A stretch of DNA of 11,012 nt from CAYWXK01 sp964462515. Lineage in GTDB: Bacteria; Planctomycetota; Phycisphaerae; Sedimentisphaerales; Anaerobacaceae. The notes below the pieces were generated by a model. It saw only the letters and a program-made list of their open reading frames with translations, had not been told where the DNA came from and did no database searches. A program made the position numbers and the translations under genes. Shown here one piece after another: positions 1 to 7,469 of the stretch. Within the stretch, counting starts at the first letter, position 1; every line of letters begins with the position of its first letter. The stretch lies in the NCBI GenBank assembly GCA_964462515.1, contig CAYWXK010000080.1:1-11012 (forward strand). Reading direction: 5' to 3'.

Positions 1-1
1 G

Positions 2-391
2 GATTATTTCGCGGCAATAATCAACCATCTTTTTGTAGGTCATTACCGGCAGCCGACCCATTTTTCTCTCCGTTAGCGCCATTTCATAAAGTCTTTCTGC
101 TTCTATTCTTTCCTCCTCGGTAAGCTCTTTGAACTGCGGCTTGGGCGGCTCAACGCCTGTAGGTAGCTGTTGCACTGGCTGCTGGCTAACCGGCTGATTG
201 GGGCTCGTGGGTGGTTCCTTGAACTGTGCATCCGCCCGCAATCTCTTATCATCTTTCTCCCACACATCATAGACTGTTTTTTGCCCGCCCTGTGGTTTCG
301 ACGCAGGCTTAATGAAATAGGCATTTAGAACGACAATTAAAATCACAATAGCAATAACGCCGCCGGCCACTTTTAACCAGAACGTATTCAT
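2..391 (-). CDS. Membrane-anchored hypothetical protein, partial (C-terminus off the left edge)
   Basis: I do not recognise this family. The reading frame starts at an ATG at 389-391 and is open for 130 codons to the window edge, so the C-terminus is missing. Residues 4-26 form one hydrophobic helix (FWLKVAGG then VIAIVILIVVLNAYF), consistent with an N-terminal membrane anchor or uncleaved signal. Residues 28-90 are rich in Pro, Gln and Lys and look like a flexible linker. From residue 90 the sequence becomes helical and charged (LTEEERIEAERLYEMALTER, then MGRLPVMTYKKMVDYCREII), which resembles the beginning of a TPR-like helical repeat; that is only an impression. A purine-rich AAAGAAAGGG lies 9 bases upstream of the ATG. 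The gene is divergent from the zinc-ribbon gene and shares a 229-base control region with it. Smaller open frames on this stretch are shadows. Confidence 0.75.
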   Translation of the reverse strand, partial: MNTFWLKVAGGVIAIVILIVVLNAYFIKPASKPQGGQKTVYDVWEKDDKRLRADAQFKEPPTSPNQPVSQQPVQQLPTGVEPPKPQFKELTEEERIEAERLYEMALTERKMGRLPVMTYKKMVDYCREII

Positions 392-429
392 AATTATCAC
401 ACCCTTTCTTTTGCAAATTTCCGGCTCGA

Positions 430-443
430 AGGCGCAAACGCCT
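430..443. other. Small hairpin in the divergent intergenic region
   Basis: AGGCG at 430-434 pairs with CGCCT at 439-443 around a four-base loop, extended by CG/CG at 427-428 and 444-445 past a single bulged A. It lies in the probable 5' leader of the minus-strand membrane protein. No U-tract follows on either strand, so it is not an evident terminator. Its function is unknown and it may be chance. Confidence 0.3.
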
Positions 444-551
444 CGTGCTACAACAATTTATAATAACATTTTTTGCCCTGTCCGAAAAGCAAATTTATTA
501 TAACCTCGTGTAACTGAACGGTTAATAGTTACAAAAAGATTAGAATTTCTG

Positions 552-579
552 TTGCAGAATAAAATATTGTGTGTATAAT
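552..579 (+). promoter_or_regulatory. Candidate sigma70-type promoter for the zinc-ribbon operon
   Basis: A perfect TATAAT lies at 574-579. A weak -35 match (TTGCAG, 552-557) sits 16 bases upstream. The distance to the ATG at 621 leaves a leader of about 35 bases that includes the AAGGAG ribosome site at 610-615. The -10 is strong and correctly placed; the -35 is poor, so the assignment rests mainly on the -10 and its position. Confidence 0.5.
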
Positions 580-620
580 GCAGAATTTAGAAGTTTTAGA
601 CACCGCATGAAGGAGTATAA

Positions 621-1361
621 ATGGGACCGGTATTGAATGGCCTTATAAAACTTCAAAGTGTTGAAAATCGCCTGCGAGCTGGAAAGGCAAAACTTACAAG
701 ATGTAGAAGAAGCGTAATTATTCAAGAAAACCAGATTAGGAACCTCCAAAATACCTTTGAAGTCAAAAAAGAGGAGCTTCAGCTTACTAAGATCCAGTTT
801 AGCAGGTTGGAATTAGAGCTTAAAAGCAGAGATGAAGAAATTGTCAAGCTCCGGTCGGTCCTGAATACAGCCAAAACCAACAAAGAATATGCTGCAGTCC
901 TCACCCAGCTTAATACCACTAAGGCAGACAATTCCAAAATTGAAACCCAGGTTCTGGAGCTGTTAAAGGATATCGATACCGACGAAGTTGAGTGCAAGGA
1001 TATCCAGAAACAAATAAATGAGCAAAAGCAACAACTCGATAAATTGCGGGCAGAAGTCGATATATTGGCAACCAAATATCAGTCTGAAGTTGACCAAATC
1101 CAGGCTGAATGGGATGAGGTTGCCAAGGCCGTTCCTGAGGAGATTCTGGAGACATTCAGGCGTGTCGCTGAAACATACGATGGCCAGGCTGTGGTGGGAA
1201 TTGAGCAGCAGGAAGGCAAAAAAGAAGCGTATAGCTGCGGCGGCTGCTTTATGGGCATCACCGCCGAGAGTATCAATCTGCTTATGACCAGAGATGAGAT
1301 AATTCGCTGTCCAATCTGTTCAAGAATACTTGTGCTTGGCCAGACGCAGAGTGAATCCTGA
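621..1361 (+). CDS. Coiled-coil C4-type zinc-ribbon protein (CT398/HP0958-like)
   Basis: The 246-residue protein has the two-part architecture of the CT398/HP0958 family: a long antiparallel coiled-coil hairpin (about residues 8-165) followed by a C-terminal zinc ribbon. The zinc ligands are visible as C206-x2-C209 and C230-x2-C233. The family's conserved loop motif is present as NTAKTNKEYAAVL at 83-95, matching the usual 'N-K-E-Y/F-x-A' segment. Known members act as adaptors or chaperones: Helicobacter HP0958 (FlgZ) binds RpoN and flaA mRNA, and Chlamydia CT398 binds sigma54 and type III secretion factors. Whether this one does so cannot be told. AAGGAG five bases before the ATG fixes the start. 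The fusion gene begins 13 bases after its stop, so the two are very likely co-transcribed. The pairing with RNase HI is also seen in Mycobacterium (Rv2229c/Rv2228c). Confidence 0.88.
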   Translation: MGPVLNGLIKLQSVENRLRAGKAKLTRCRRSVIIQENQIRNLQNTFEVKKEELQLTKIQFSRLELELKSRDEEIVKLRSVLNTAKTNKEYAAVLTQLNTTKADNSKIETQVLELLKDIDTDEVECKDIQKQINEQKQQLDKLRAEVDILATKYQSEVDQIQAEWDEVAKAVPEEILETFRRVAETYDGQAVVGIEQQEGKKEAYSCGGCFMGITAESINLLMTRDEIIRCPICSRILVLGQTQSES

Positions 1362-1374
1362 TTTGCAAAAGTAG

Positions 1375-2571
1375 ATGAGTCAACCCCTTAATCTATTTAC
1401 GCATTCACAGATGGCGGACCCGAACAAGCAGATGCGGAACACCAAAGACCTTGCTTCGCCCGCCGTAGCGGGCTACGCGAAGGCGGGCCAAATAATCGCT
1501 TACATAGACGGCGCCAGCAGAGGCAATCCGGGGCCTGCTGCTGCAGCCTTTATCTTGACCAGCTACGATGGAGCTCAATTGCTCTCAAAAGCATTTTTTT
1601 TGGGCCGGACCACCAATAACGTAGCTGAATATACCGCTGTCATAAAGGCCCTCGAGGCCGCAAAACAGGTTGGAACTGCACAATTAACGGTTTTCAGTGA
1701 TAGCGAGCTTCTTGTCAGGCAGCTCAACGGCGAGTATAAAGTAAAGAGCGAACAAATTAGGCCGCTTTTCAGGCAGGCTCTTGACCTGCTGGGTGAATTT
1801 GAAAACTGGAATATCCAGCATATTATGCGGGAAAAAAATAAAGAAACGGATAAACTTGTAAATCAAGCCCTGAATCTGGAACGTGATGTTGAGGGTAAAA
1901 CAACGCCAGCAACCCAGAATAAAAGGCCGACTTGTGGGGGTGAAGCCGGCCGCAGCCCTATTCGGCTTGGAGTGTTAATCAGCGGCAGCGGCACAACGTT
2001 GATGAACATCCTTGAATATATCAAGCGGGGCGAGCTAAATGCCGAGGTTGCAGTCGTTATAAGCTCACGTTCAAACGTTGCAGGTGTCGAAAAGGCAAAA
2101 AATGCGGGGCTGCCTGTAAAAATCATCCGCACAAAAGATTACCCGGACGTTGACCAGTTCAGTCAGCAAATTGAAAAAGAGCTTGTCGCAGCGAACATAG
2201 ACTTAGTTGTCCAGGGCGGCTGGCTTTGCCTGTGGAAGATACCCGCACGATACGAGAACCGTGTGATGAATATACATCCGGCCCTGTTGCCGAGCTTTAG
2301 CGGGCAAGGTATGTGGGGACATCACGTCCACCAGGCAGTTCTGGCAGCAGGATGCAAAGTAAGCGGCTGCACGGTGCATTTTTGCACAAATGAATATGAC
2401 AAAGGGCCAATAATTGTCCAGCGGACCTGCCAGGTCGAGGATGATGACACGCCGGAAACCCTTGCTGCCAGGGTCTTTGAGCAGGAATGTATCGCATATC
2501 CGCAGGCCATAAAGCTGTTTGCCGAAGGTAAGTTACTTGCTCAGGATAAAAAAGTAGAAATAAAATCGTGA
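1375..2571 (+). CDS. RNase HI-PurN fusion (ribonuclease HI / phosphoribosylglycinamide formyltransferase)
   Basis: One uninterrupted 398-residue frame carries two enzymes. Residues 40-168 are an RNase HI domain, which cleaves RNA in RNA:DNA hybrids. It starts YIDGASRGNPG and has the acidic catalytic set D45, E85 (NNVAEYTAV), D109 (FSDSELL) and D159 (NKETDKLVNQAL). Residues 196-390 are a GAR transformylase (PurN), the third step of purine synthesis: LISGSGTTL at 201-209, N299-x-H301 in MNIHPALLP, and D342 in YDKGPII, matching the Asn, His and Asp of the family active site. The SFSGQGMWG loop is of the variant also seen in Bacteroidetes-type PurN. The linker 168-195 has no start codon, so PurN has no start of its own. 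Residues 27-38 (ASPAVAGYAKAG) are encoded by a palindromic repeat. The start is uncertain: ATG at 1375, 1411 or 1432, none with a good ribosome site. All must read through the repeat. Confidence 0.9.
   Translation: MSQPLNLFTHSQMADPNKQMRNTKDLASPAVAGYAKAGQIIAYIDGASRGNPGPAAAAFILTSYDGAQLLSKAFFLGRTTNNVAEYTAVIKALEAAKQVGTAQLTVFSDSELLVRQLNGEYKVKSEQIRPLFRQALDLLGEFENWNIQHIMREKNKETDKLVNQALNLERDVEGKTTPATQNKRPTCGGEAGRSPIRLGVLISGSGTTLMNILEYIKRGELNAEVAVVISSRSNVAGVEKAKNAGLPVKIIRTKDYPDVDQFSQQIEKELVAANIDLVVQGGWLCLWKIPARYENRVMNIHPALLPSFSGQGMWGHHVHQAVLAAGCKVSGCTVHFCTNEYDKGPIIVQRTCQVEDDDTPETLAARVFEQECIAYPQAIKLFAEGKLLAQDKKVEIKS
1453..1488. repeat. Palindromic repeat element within a coding frame
   Basis: This 36-base GC-rich block has several overlapping inverted pairs: CTTCGC 1454-1459 with GCGAAG 1477-1482, CGTAG 1464-1468 with CTACG 1473-1477, GCCCGC 1458-1463 with GCGGGC 1468-1473, and GCCCGCC 1458-1464 with GGCGGGC 1482-1488. 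It can therefore fold in alternative ways. It is exactly 12 codons and is translated as ASPAVAGYAKAG, just before the first strand of the RNase H domain. Its composition differs sharply from the surrounding gene. From memory, near-identical blocks are dispersed in many environmental planctomycete-like genomes; that recollection is unverified. Confidence 0.7.
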
Positions 2572-2615
2572 AATGCTATTTATAAAAGAATCCTGAATCG
2601 TCAAAATATATATTC

Positions 2616-3065
2616 ATGAACAAACGCCAGAGAACAATAACAGTGGAGGTTGTGACTGTAATAATCGTTACGGCGGTTGCAATTGCCGCGATGTTTAACT
2701 TCAAGGATTGGGTCAATCGCTCAGAGGCAATAAGGGCGATGGAAGAGCTCAGCCAGGTGGTTACAAAGTACCACCAGGAGCACGGTTCTATACCGGCTGA
2801 ATCTTATGTTACCAGTATCAAAAAGAATTTGAAAGGATGGGTTCGACTCGGCGACCTGCGGTATAGAGCCGAGTGGATAGACTTAGATGCTAAACCAGAT
2901 ACTATCCTCGCCTATACAGAAAAAAAATATCCATCATCGTTGTTGGGCGATGGCTATGTGGTTCTGCGACTGGATGGACGAGTCGAATGGATGGGCAAAG
3001 AGCAGTTCGAGAAATTGTTAGCCCAGCAGCAAAGCAAATTAGAAATTGATATGCTGCGCCGGTAG
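2616..3065 (+). CDS. Small membrane protein with degenerate pseudopilin-like N-terminus
   Basis: The 149-residue protein is not assigned to a named family. Residues 7-25 (TITVEVVTVIIVTAVAIAA) line up with the type IV pilin/pseudopilin N-terminal helix (FTLIE and following). The conserved Glu falls at the +5 position (E11), but the residue before the expected cleavage point is Arg6 rather than Gly. Residues 37-60 (EAIRAMEELSQVVTKYHQEH then GSIP) match the amphipathic helix of major pseudopilins, which ends 'Y-x-x-x-x-G-x-x-P'. The C-terminus has DGYVVLRLDGRVEWM at 111-125, reminiscent of the 'DGHVE-W/F' ending of planctomycete prepilin-like proteins. It is probably a single-pass membrane protein facing the periplasm. 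It starts 44 bases after the fusion gene with no clear Shine-Dalgarno and may be the last gene of that operon. Confidence 0.7.
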   Translation: MNKRQRTITVEVVTVIIVTAVAIAAMFNFKDWVNRSEAIRAMEELSQVVTKYHQEHGSIPAESYVTSIKKNLKGWVRLGDLRYRAEWIDLDAKPDTILAYTEKKYPSSLLGDGYVVLRLDGRVEWMGKEQFEKLLAQQQSKLEIDMLRR

Positions 3066-3070
3066 GATAT

Positions 3071-3158
3071 AAAAAGCGAAAAGTGAAAAGTCTGCCACGC
3101 AGTTGTGGCCAATTGTGTAAAAATTCCTTAGCTTTACACTTTCAGCTTTAAGCTTTTA
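3071..3158. repeat. Long imperfect inverted repeat with inner hairpin
   Basis: The left arm 3071-3091 (AAAAAGCGAAAAGTGAAAAG...) is an imperfect reverse complement of 3136-3158 (ACACTTTCAGCTTTAAGCTT...). Between them GCCAC at 3094-3098 pairs with GTGGC at 3105-3109 around a six-base loop. The block lies just after the stop of the pseudopilin-like gene. It could act as a bidirectional transcription barrier or be a decayed miniature repeat. The arms are low-complexity purine/pyrimidine sequence, so chance pairing is likelier than for the GC-rich repeats in this window. Confidence 0.4.
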
Positions 3159-3218
3159 GCCGTTTTCTGTGTGCTACTGTTGCCGATTTGAGACTGTCCA
3201 TTGGTACCCGGGGTCCAA

Positions 3219-3227
3219 AGGAAGGAG
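3219..3227 (+). promoter_or_regulatory. Ribosome binding site that decides the start of the Tat-signal gene
   Basis: AGGAAGGAG ends six bases before the ATG at 3234. The same frame also opens at a TTG at 3201, but that codon has no ribosome site, and starting there would put the binding site inside the gene. The ATG is therefore preferred. Confidence 0.75.
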
Positions 3228-3233
3228 ACGTTT

Positions 3234-4823
3234 ATGCCTGCGAACAACCAAAGCGGATTTAACTTCAAAAGCGAGCATTGCTGTGCTTACGACACGGTCA
3301 AAAATGCTATCAGCCGTCGCAGTTTTTTAGGGGGAATCGGCGCTGTGGCTACAGTAGGGGGACTGGGAATGAGAGCCTCGTCAGATGCCAATGCAGCAGC
3401 GACAGTTCAATCCGCACAAGGGAAAGCACTTCCGGCTGGTAAAACACTTCAGGTGCAGCCGGCCCTGTCATATCACCTGGAACAGCCCCAGGAAAAAACC
3501 AGTTGGCGCAGCTATGGCGGCATCTGCACCCCGCAAGATGTGCAGAAGGAAATCGGCCGAATTGAAACAGAATTTAAAAAACTGCAAGCACTTGCCGAAT
3601 TTCCCATCGAGTTTCTGCCTCTCGCTGAGGTCCGTGACGAGGAGCAGGCTAAAAAAGTCGCCGCAGCTACCGCGGATGTGATTTTGCTTTTTGCCGCTTC
3701 TGGAGGAACAAATCTTATCAATATCGTAGCTGCGTCAAAAGCCGCTTTTATTATGTTTGTCCGTCACAAGTCAGGGCCGTTCTATCTGTGGTATGAGATT
3801 GCTCATTGGCGTTTTTTGCGACAGAATGAAGATGCCTTCCAGGCGCCTAATGTGGACGCAGAGGATATCATCGTTGACGATTACCAGGAAATCCTGTGGC
3901 GTCTTCGGTCTCTTTATGGTTTGAAGAATGCCAAAGGAACAACGATGCTTGCCATCGGCGGACTTAACGCTTACAGTGCACCGGCCCAGGCTAAAGGCCC
4001 TGACCATGCAAAAGAAGTGTGGGGCTATAAAATTATATCTATTTCCGAAGAAGAATTTTCTCGCCGACTTGCCAAGACCCGGGCAGATTCTGATATGGTC
4101 AAAAATGCAGAGCGGCAAACCGACGAATTTTTGTCGATGGCAAACGTAACGCTTCAGACGGAACGCAAATTCGTGGTCAGCTCATTTCTGGCCTTAGCCG
4201 TTTGTGAGCAACTAATGAAGGAAACTGGCGCGACTAACTTTGGATTTGCCGGCTGTATGGGCCGTTCAGTAATCGAAATGCTTGACACTCCGCCGTGCCT
4301 GGTCTTAAGTCTTGCCAACGACGATGGTTTTACAGCCTACTGCCACACCGACCTCTCGCACACATTCCCGGGTGTCTTGATGCGGTGGATTGCCGGTAAG
4401 CCGACATTTGTATGCAACACTCATTTCCCCCACAATGGTATCTTAACCGTCGCTCATTGTTCCGCACCGCGCAAAATGAACGGCAAAGATTATGAGCCGG
4501 CCGTTATTATGACTCACTTTGAATCCAATTATGGAGCGGCGTGCAAAGTTCAGTATCCAAAAGGACAAATCGTAACCGTAGTTATCCCTAACCTCCATTG
4601 CACCCGGTGGCATGCCTTCCGCGGAAGAATTCTCGAATCGCCCTCGTATCCGGCGTGCCGCTCACAAATGGAAATTGCCATAGATGGCGACTGGCGCCGT
4701 TTAGTCAGCCAGATGGAAGGATTCCACGCTCAAATCGTTTACGGGGATTACCTGCGCGAAATAAGCTACGCCCTGAAAAAACTCGGCAAAATCCAATGGC
4801 AGTGCTACAGTGAGATTGTTTGA
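3234..4823 (+). CDS. Tat-exported protein with L-fucose/arabinose isomerase-like fold
   Basis: The 529-residue protein begins with a twin-arginine signal: SRRSFLGG at 27-34, a hydrophobic stretch to about 48, and an Ala-rich cleavage region near 52-56 (ANAAA). It should be exported folded, possibly with a bound cofactor. The mature part resembles the L-fucose isomerase-like superfamily. The N-terminal half has alternating strands and helices (ADVILLFAASGG at 147-158). The C-terminal half carries DTPPCLVLSLANDDG at 351-365, CHTD at 370-373, AHCSAPRKMNG at 407-417, HFESNYGAACKV at 428-439 and a GDYLREISYALKKLG ending. D373, H408 and perhaps E348 are candidate metal ligands by analogy with FucI/AraA. 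Many relatives read C-E-x-D where this protein has C-H-T-D. Known FucI and AraA enzymes are cytoplasmic, so the substrate is uncertain. It is convergent with clpC, 27 bases apart. Fold assignment is moderate; enzymatic role is open. Confidence 0.72.
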   Translation: MPANNQSGFNFKSEHCCAYDTVKNAISRRSFLGGIGAVATVGGLGMRASSDANAAATVQSAQGKALPAGKTLQVQPALSYHLEQPQEKTSWRSYGGICTPQDVQKEIGRIETEFKKLQALAEFPIEFLPLAEVRDEEQAKKVAAATADVILLFAASGGTNLINIVAASKAAFIMFVRHKSGPFYLWYEIAHWRFLRQNEDAFQAPNVDAEDIIVDDYQEILWRLRSLYGLKNAKGTTMLAIGGLNAYSAPAQAKGPDHAKEVWGYKIISISEEEFSRRLAKTRADSDMVKNAERQTDEFLSMANVTLQTERKFVVSSFLALAVCEQLMKETGATNFGFAGCMGRSVIEMLDTPPCLVLSLANDDGFTAYCHTDLSHTFPGVLMRWIAGKPTFVCNTHFPHNGILTVAHCSAPRKMNGKDYEPAVIMTHFESNYGAACKVQYPKGQIVTVVIPNLHCTRWHAFRGRILESPSYPACRSQMEIAIDGDWRRLVSQMEGFHAQIVYGDYLREISYALKKLGKIQWQCYSEIV

Positions 4824-4850
4824 CGCAAGCCGTTTCAAAAACTATTGCCA

Positions 4851-7349
4851 TTATGCAATGGCCGGCTCGCTCTTCTGTTTCTCTGGTTCTTTTACCTCGA
4901 TACCTTCAAGTTTGAGATGTTCTTCATCCTGAATATCAATCCTTATAACGTTCTTGCCTTTGAAGCTTCCTGCAAGGACAGATTCTGAAAGCGGGTCCTC
5001 TATATAGTGCTCGATAGCCCTTCGCAGAGGCCTTGCGCCAAACTCGGGATTGTAGCCTTTGTCGATAAGGAACTCCTTGGCCTGGTCGGTTACTTGCAGT
5101 TTCAGGCCGTGGTCGGTCAGCCGCTTAAATACCTTTGCAAGCTCGTAATCCACAATGGTCTGCAAATTTTCTCTTGTTAGCGCCTTAAAGACTATTATAT
5201 CATCAACACGGTTTAAGAACTCAGGTCTGAACTGGCGTTCGACCTCTTTGTGGAGAATCTCTTTCATTTTCTCATAATTTGAATCAGGCGTCTTCTTGCC
5301 GAAGCCGAAACCTCCCTGATTCTTAATCAGTTCGGCGCCGATGTTGCTGGTCATAGTGAGGATGACGTTCTTAAAATCGATGCCTCGTCCAAAGCTATCG
5401 GTTAGTCTGCCCTCATCCATAATCTGCAAAAGCATATTATAGACATCCGGGTGGGCCTTTTCTATTTCATCCAGAAGAAGCACAGCATAAGGCCGACGCC
5501 TAATCCTTTCGGTCAATTGTCCGCCCTCTTCATAGCCTACGTATCCAGGAGGGGCGCCTACCAATCGGCTGACATTGTGCTTCTCCATAAACTCACTCAT
5601 ATCCAGCCTTATAAGGGCATTCCTGTCGCCGAACAAAAATTCCGCCAGTGCTTGAGCAAGCAGGGTCTTTCCGACACCGCTTGGACCCAAGAAAATAAAG
5701 CACCCCATCGGGCGGTTCGGGTCCTTCATACCGCTTCTACTGCGTCTGACGGCTTTTGCCACAGCAGCAATGGCCTCATCCTGTGAAACAACCGTCTTAT
5801 GCAGCTCGGCTTCAAGTTCCAGCAGCCGCTGTGTCTCCTTCTTTTCCAGCTTTGTCAGAGGAACGCCCGTCATATTGCTGACAACCTCTGCGATGATCTC
5901 GATGTCCACAACGCCGACCACCTCCTTGTGTTCCTCATACCATTTTCTGTGCAGTTCTGTCTTCTGGTCCACAAGCTGTTGAGCTTCGTCCCGAAGCGCC
6001 GCAGCCCTTTCGTAGTCGGCATTTTTAACTGCTTCGTCCTTCTCTCTTTGCAGCTCTTCAATTTTCTTTTCTAACTCGGTTAAGTCCGGCGGAGGAGTCA
6101 TATTCTTAAGTCGAACGCGAGCTCCTGATTCATCAACCACGTCTATCGCTTTGTCAGGCAGGCATCTGCCGGCGATGTATCTGGTTGATAGCTCCACCGC
6201 CTGAAAGAGGGCCTCATCGGTGAACCGAACCCTGTGGTGTGCCTCATAGCGGTCCTGAAGGCCTCTGAGTATTTCCAGGGTTTCGTCTTTTGTGGGCGGC
6301 TCAACAATTATCGTCTGGAATCGCCTTTCGAGAGCGCCATCTTTCTCAATATGTTTTCTGTATTCATCAAGTGTGGTAGCGCCGATACATTGCACCTCTC
6401 CTCTGGCAAGCGACGGCTTGAGCACATTTGATGCGTCGATAGCACCTTCAGCTCCACCGGCTCCTACTAAGGTATGAAGCTCATCGATGAACAGGATAAC
6501 GTTCTTGGCCCGTCTGACCTCGTTAATAACCGCTTTTATTCGCTCCTCAAATTGTCCTCGATATTTTGTCCCTGCAACCATCATAGCCAGATCAAGCACC
6601 ACGATGCGCTTATCTTTGAGGATTTCGGGCACTTGTCTGTTGACAATTTGCTGGCTTAGCCCCTCCACGATAGCGGTCTTGCCAACCCCGGCCTCACCCA
6701 ATAGAACCGGATTGTTCTTTGTCCGCCTGCAAAGTATCTGCACCAATCGTTCAATCTCGTTCTTTCTGCCGATTACAGGGTCGAGTTCGCCGTTGGCGGC
6801 CAATTCGGTAAGGTCTCTGCCGAAGCTGTCGAGCGCCGGCGTCTTGCTCTTTGGTTTTCGCCCCAGCGCCGGGGCCATCTTTAATCCGAGGGCAGAAGGA
6901 CCATCATCCACGCCCGCCCCCAATAAATTCAACACCTCTTGACGCACATCTTCGAGCTTCAAACCCATATCCATAAGAATCTGGGCCGCAATTCCTTCGG
7001 TCTCCCGCAAAAGCCCCAGCAGGATATGTTCTGTTCCTACGTAATTATGATTAAGCGACCTGGCCTCTTCGATTGCGTATTCAATGACTTTTTTGGCTCT
7101 CGGAGTCTGAGGGAGTTTACCCATCGTAACCATATCCGGGCCGCTCTTGACCTTTTTCTCTACCTCAAGCCGCAGTCTCTTTATATCCACATCGAGGTTC
7201 TTCAGAACTGTGGCGCCTACTCCGCTGCCTTCTTTAACCAGCCCCAGAAGGATGTGCTCTGTTCCTATGAAATCGTGATTAAATCTCTGTGCTTCCTGAT
7301 TAGCCAGAGCCATAACCTTACGTGCACGGTCTGTAAATCGCTCAAACAT
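4851..7349 (-). CDS. clpC: ClpC-type AAA+ ATPase, unfoldase of the Clp protease
   Basis: This is a complete 832-residue Hsp100/Clp protein that unfolds substrates and feeds them to the ClpP peptidase in the cytoplasm. It has the double N-domain repeat (residues 3-71 and 78-144, each with GTEHILLGL), then AAA-1 with Walker A GEAGVGKT at 218-225, Walker B ILFIDE at 285-290 and arginine-finger segment ERRF at 341-344. The short middle domain with a UVR-like segment (about 426-461, DYERAAALRDEAQQL) marks it as ClpC rather than ClpB or ClpA. AAA-2 has Walker A GPSGVGKT at 555-562, Walker B VLLLDE at 623-628 and sensor-2 GAR at 771-773. The loop GGFGFG at 679-684 lies where ClpP-binding loops carry their hydrophobic-Gly-Phe tripeptide. 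All catalytic residues appear intact. GAGG six bases before the ATG supports the start. No ctsR, mcsA or mcsB gene lies beside it. Confidence 0.96.
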   Translation of the reverse strand: MFERFTDRARKVMALANQEAQRFNHDFIGTEHILLGLVKEGSGVGATVLKNLDVDIKRLRLEVEKKVKSGPDMVTMGKLPQTPRAKKVIEYAIEEARSLNHNYVGTEHILLGLLRETEGIAAQILMDMGLKLEDVRQEVLNLLGAGVDDGPSALGLKMAPALGRKPKSKTPALDSFGRDLTELAANGELDPVIGRKNEIERLVQILCRRTKNNPVLLGEAGVGKTAIVEGLSQQIVNRQVPEILKDKRIVVLDLAMMVAGTKYRGQFEERIKAVINEVRRAKNVILFIDELHTLVGAGGAEGAIDASNVLKPSLARGEVQCIGATTLDEYRKHIEKDGALERRFQTIIVEPPTKDETLEILRGLQDRYEAHHRVRFTDEALFQAVELSTRYIAGRCLPDKAIDVVDESGARVRLKNMTPPPDLTELEKKIEELQREKDEAVKNADYERAAALRDEAQQLVDQKTELHRKWYEEHKEVVGVVDIEIIAEVVSNMTGVPLTKLEKKETQRLLELEAELHKTVVSQDEAIAAVAKAVRRSRSGMKDPNRPMGCFIFLGPSGVGKTLLAQALAEFLFGDRNALIRLDMSEFMEKHNVSRLVGAPPGYVGYEEGGQLTERIRRRPYAVLLLDEIEKAHPDVYNMLLQIMDEGRLTDSFGRGIDFKNVILTMTSNIGAELIKNQGGFGFGKKTPDSNYEKMKEILHKEVERQFRPEFLNRVDDIIVFKALTRENLQTIVDYELAKVFKRLTDHGLKLQVTDQAKEFLIDKGYNPEFGARPLRRAIEHYIEDPLSESVLAGSFKGKNVIRIDIQDEEHLKLEGIEVKEPEKQKSEPAIA

Positions 7350-7469
7350 CTCTTACCTCAAAGCCATTTGCAATAAGTTGAAATTGCCTGCCACTAATCC
7401 TGAAAACTACTCTTTCTCGTGGCTTTTTTAACTCTATCAGTTATTTTGGTCAAAGCTGCTCAATAACAT

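Noticed and set aside
4844..4859. ATTGC/GCAAT hairpin between the convergent Tat-signal and clpC genes
   Set aside because: Five weak base pairs, no U-tract, and it overlaps the clpC stop codon; not enough for a terminator call.
6487..6942. 151-codon plus-strand frame opposite clpC
   Set aside because: Antisense shadow of the conserved AAA-1 coding region.
7390..7428. GCCAC/GTGGC followed by TTTTTT, terminator-like on the plus strand
   Set aside because: Five-base-pair stem with a 24-base loop, and no plus-strand gene ends upstream; it lies in the clpC leader and is probably chance.
7446..7453. TTGGTCAA, similar to a CtsR half-site near the clpC promoter
   Set aside because: Only one half-site is present; CtsR operators need a tandem repeat, and no ctsR gene is in the window.
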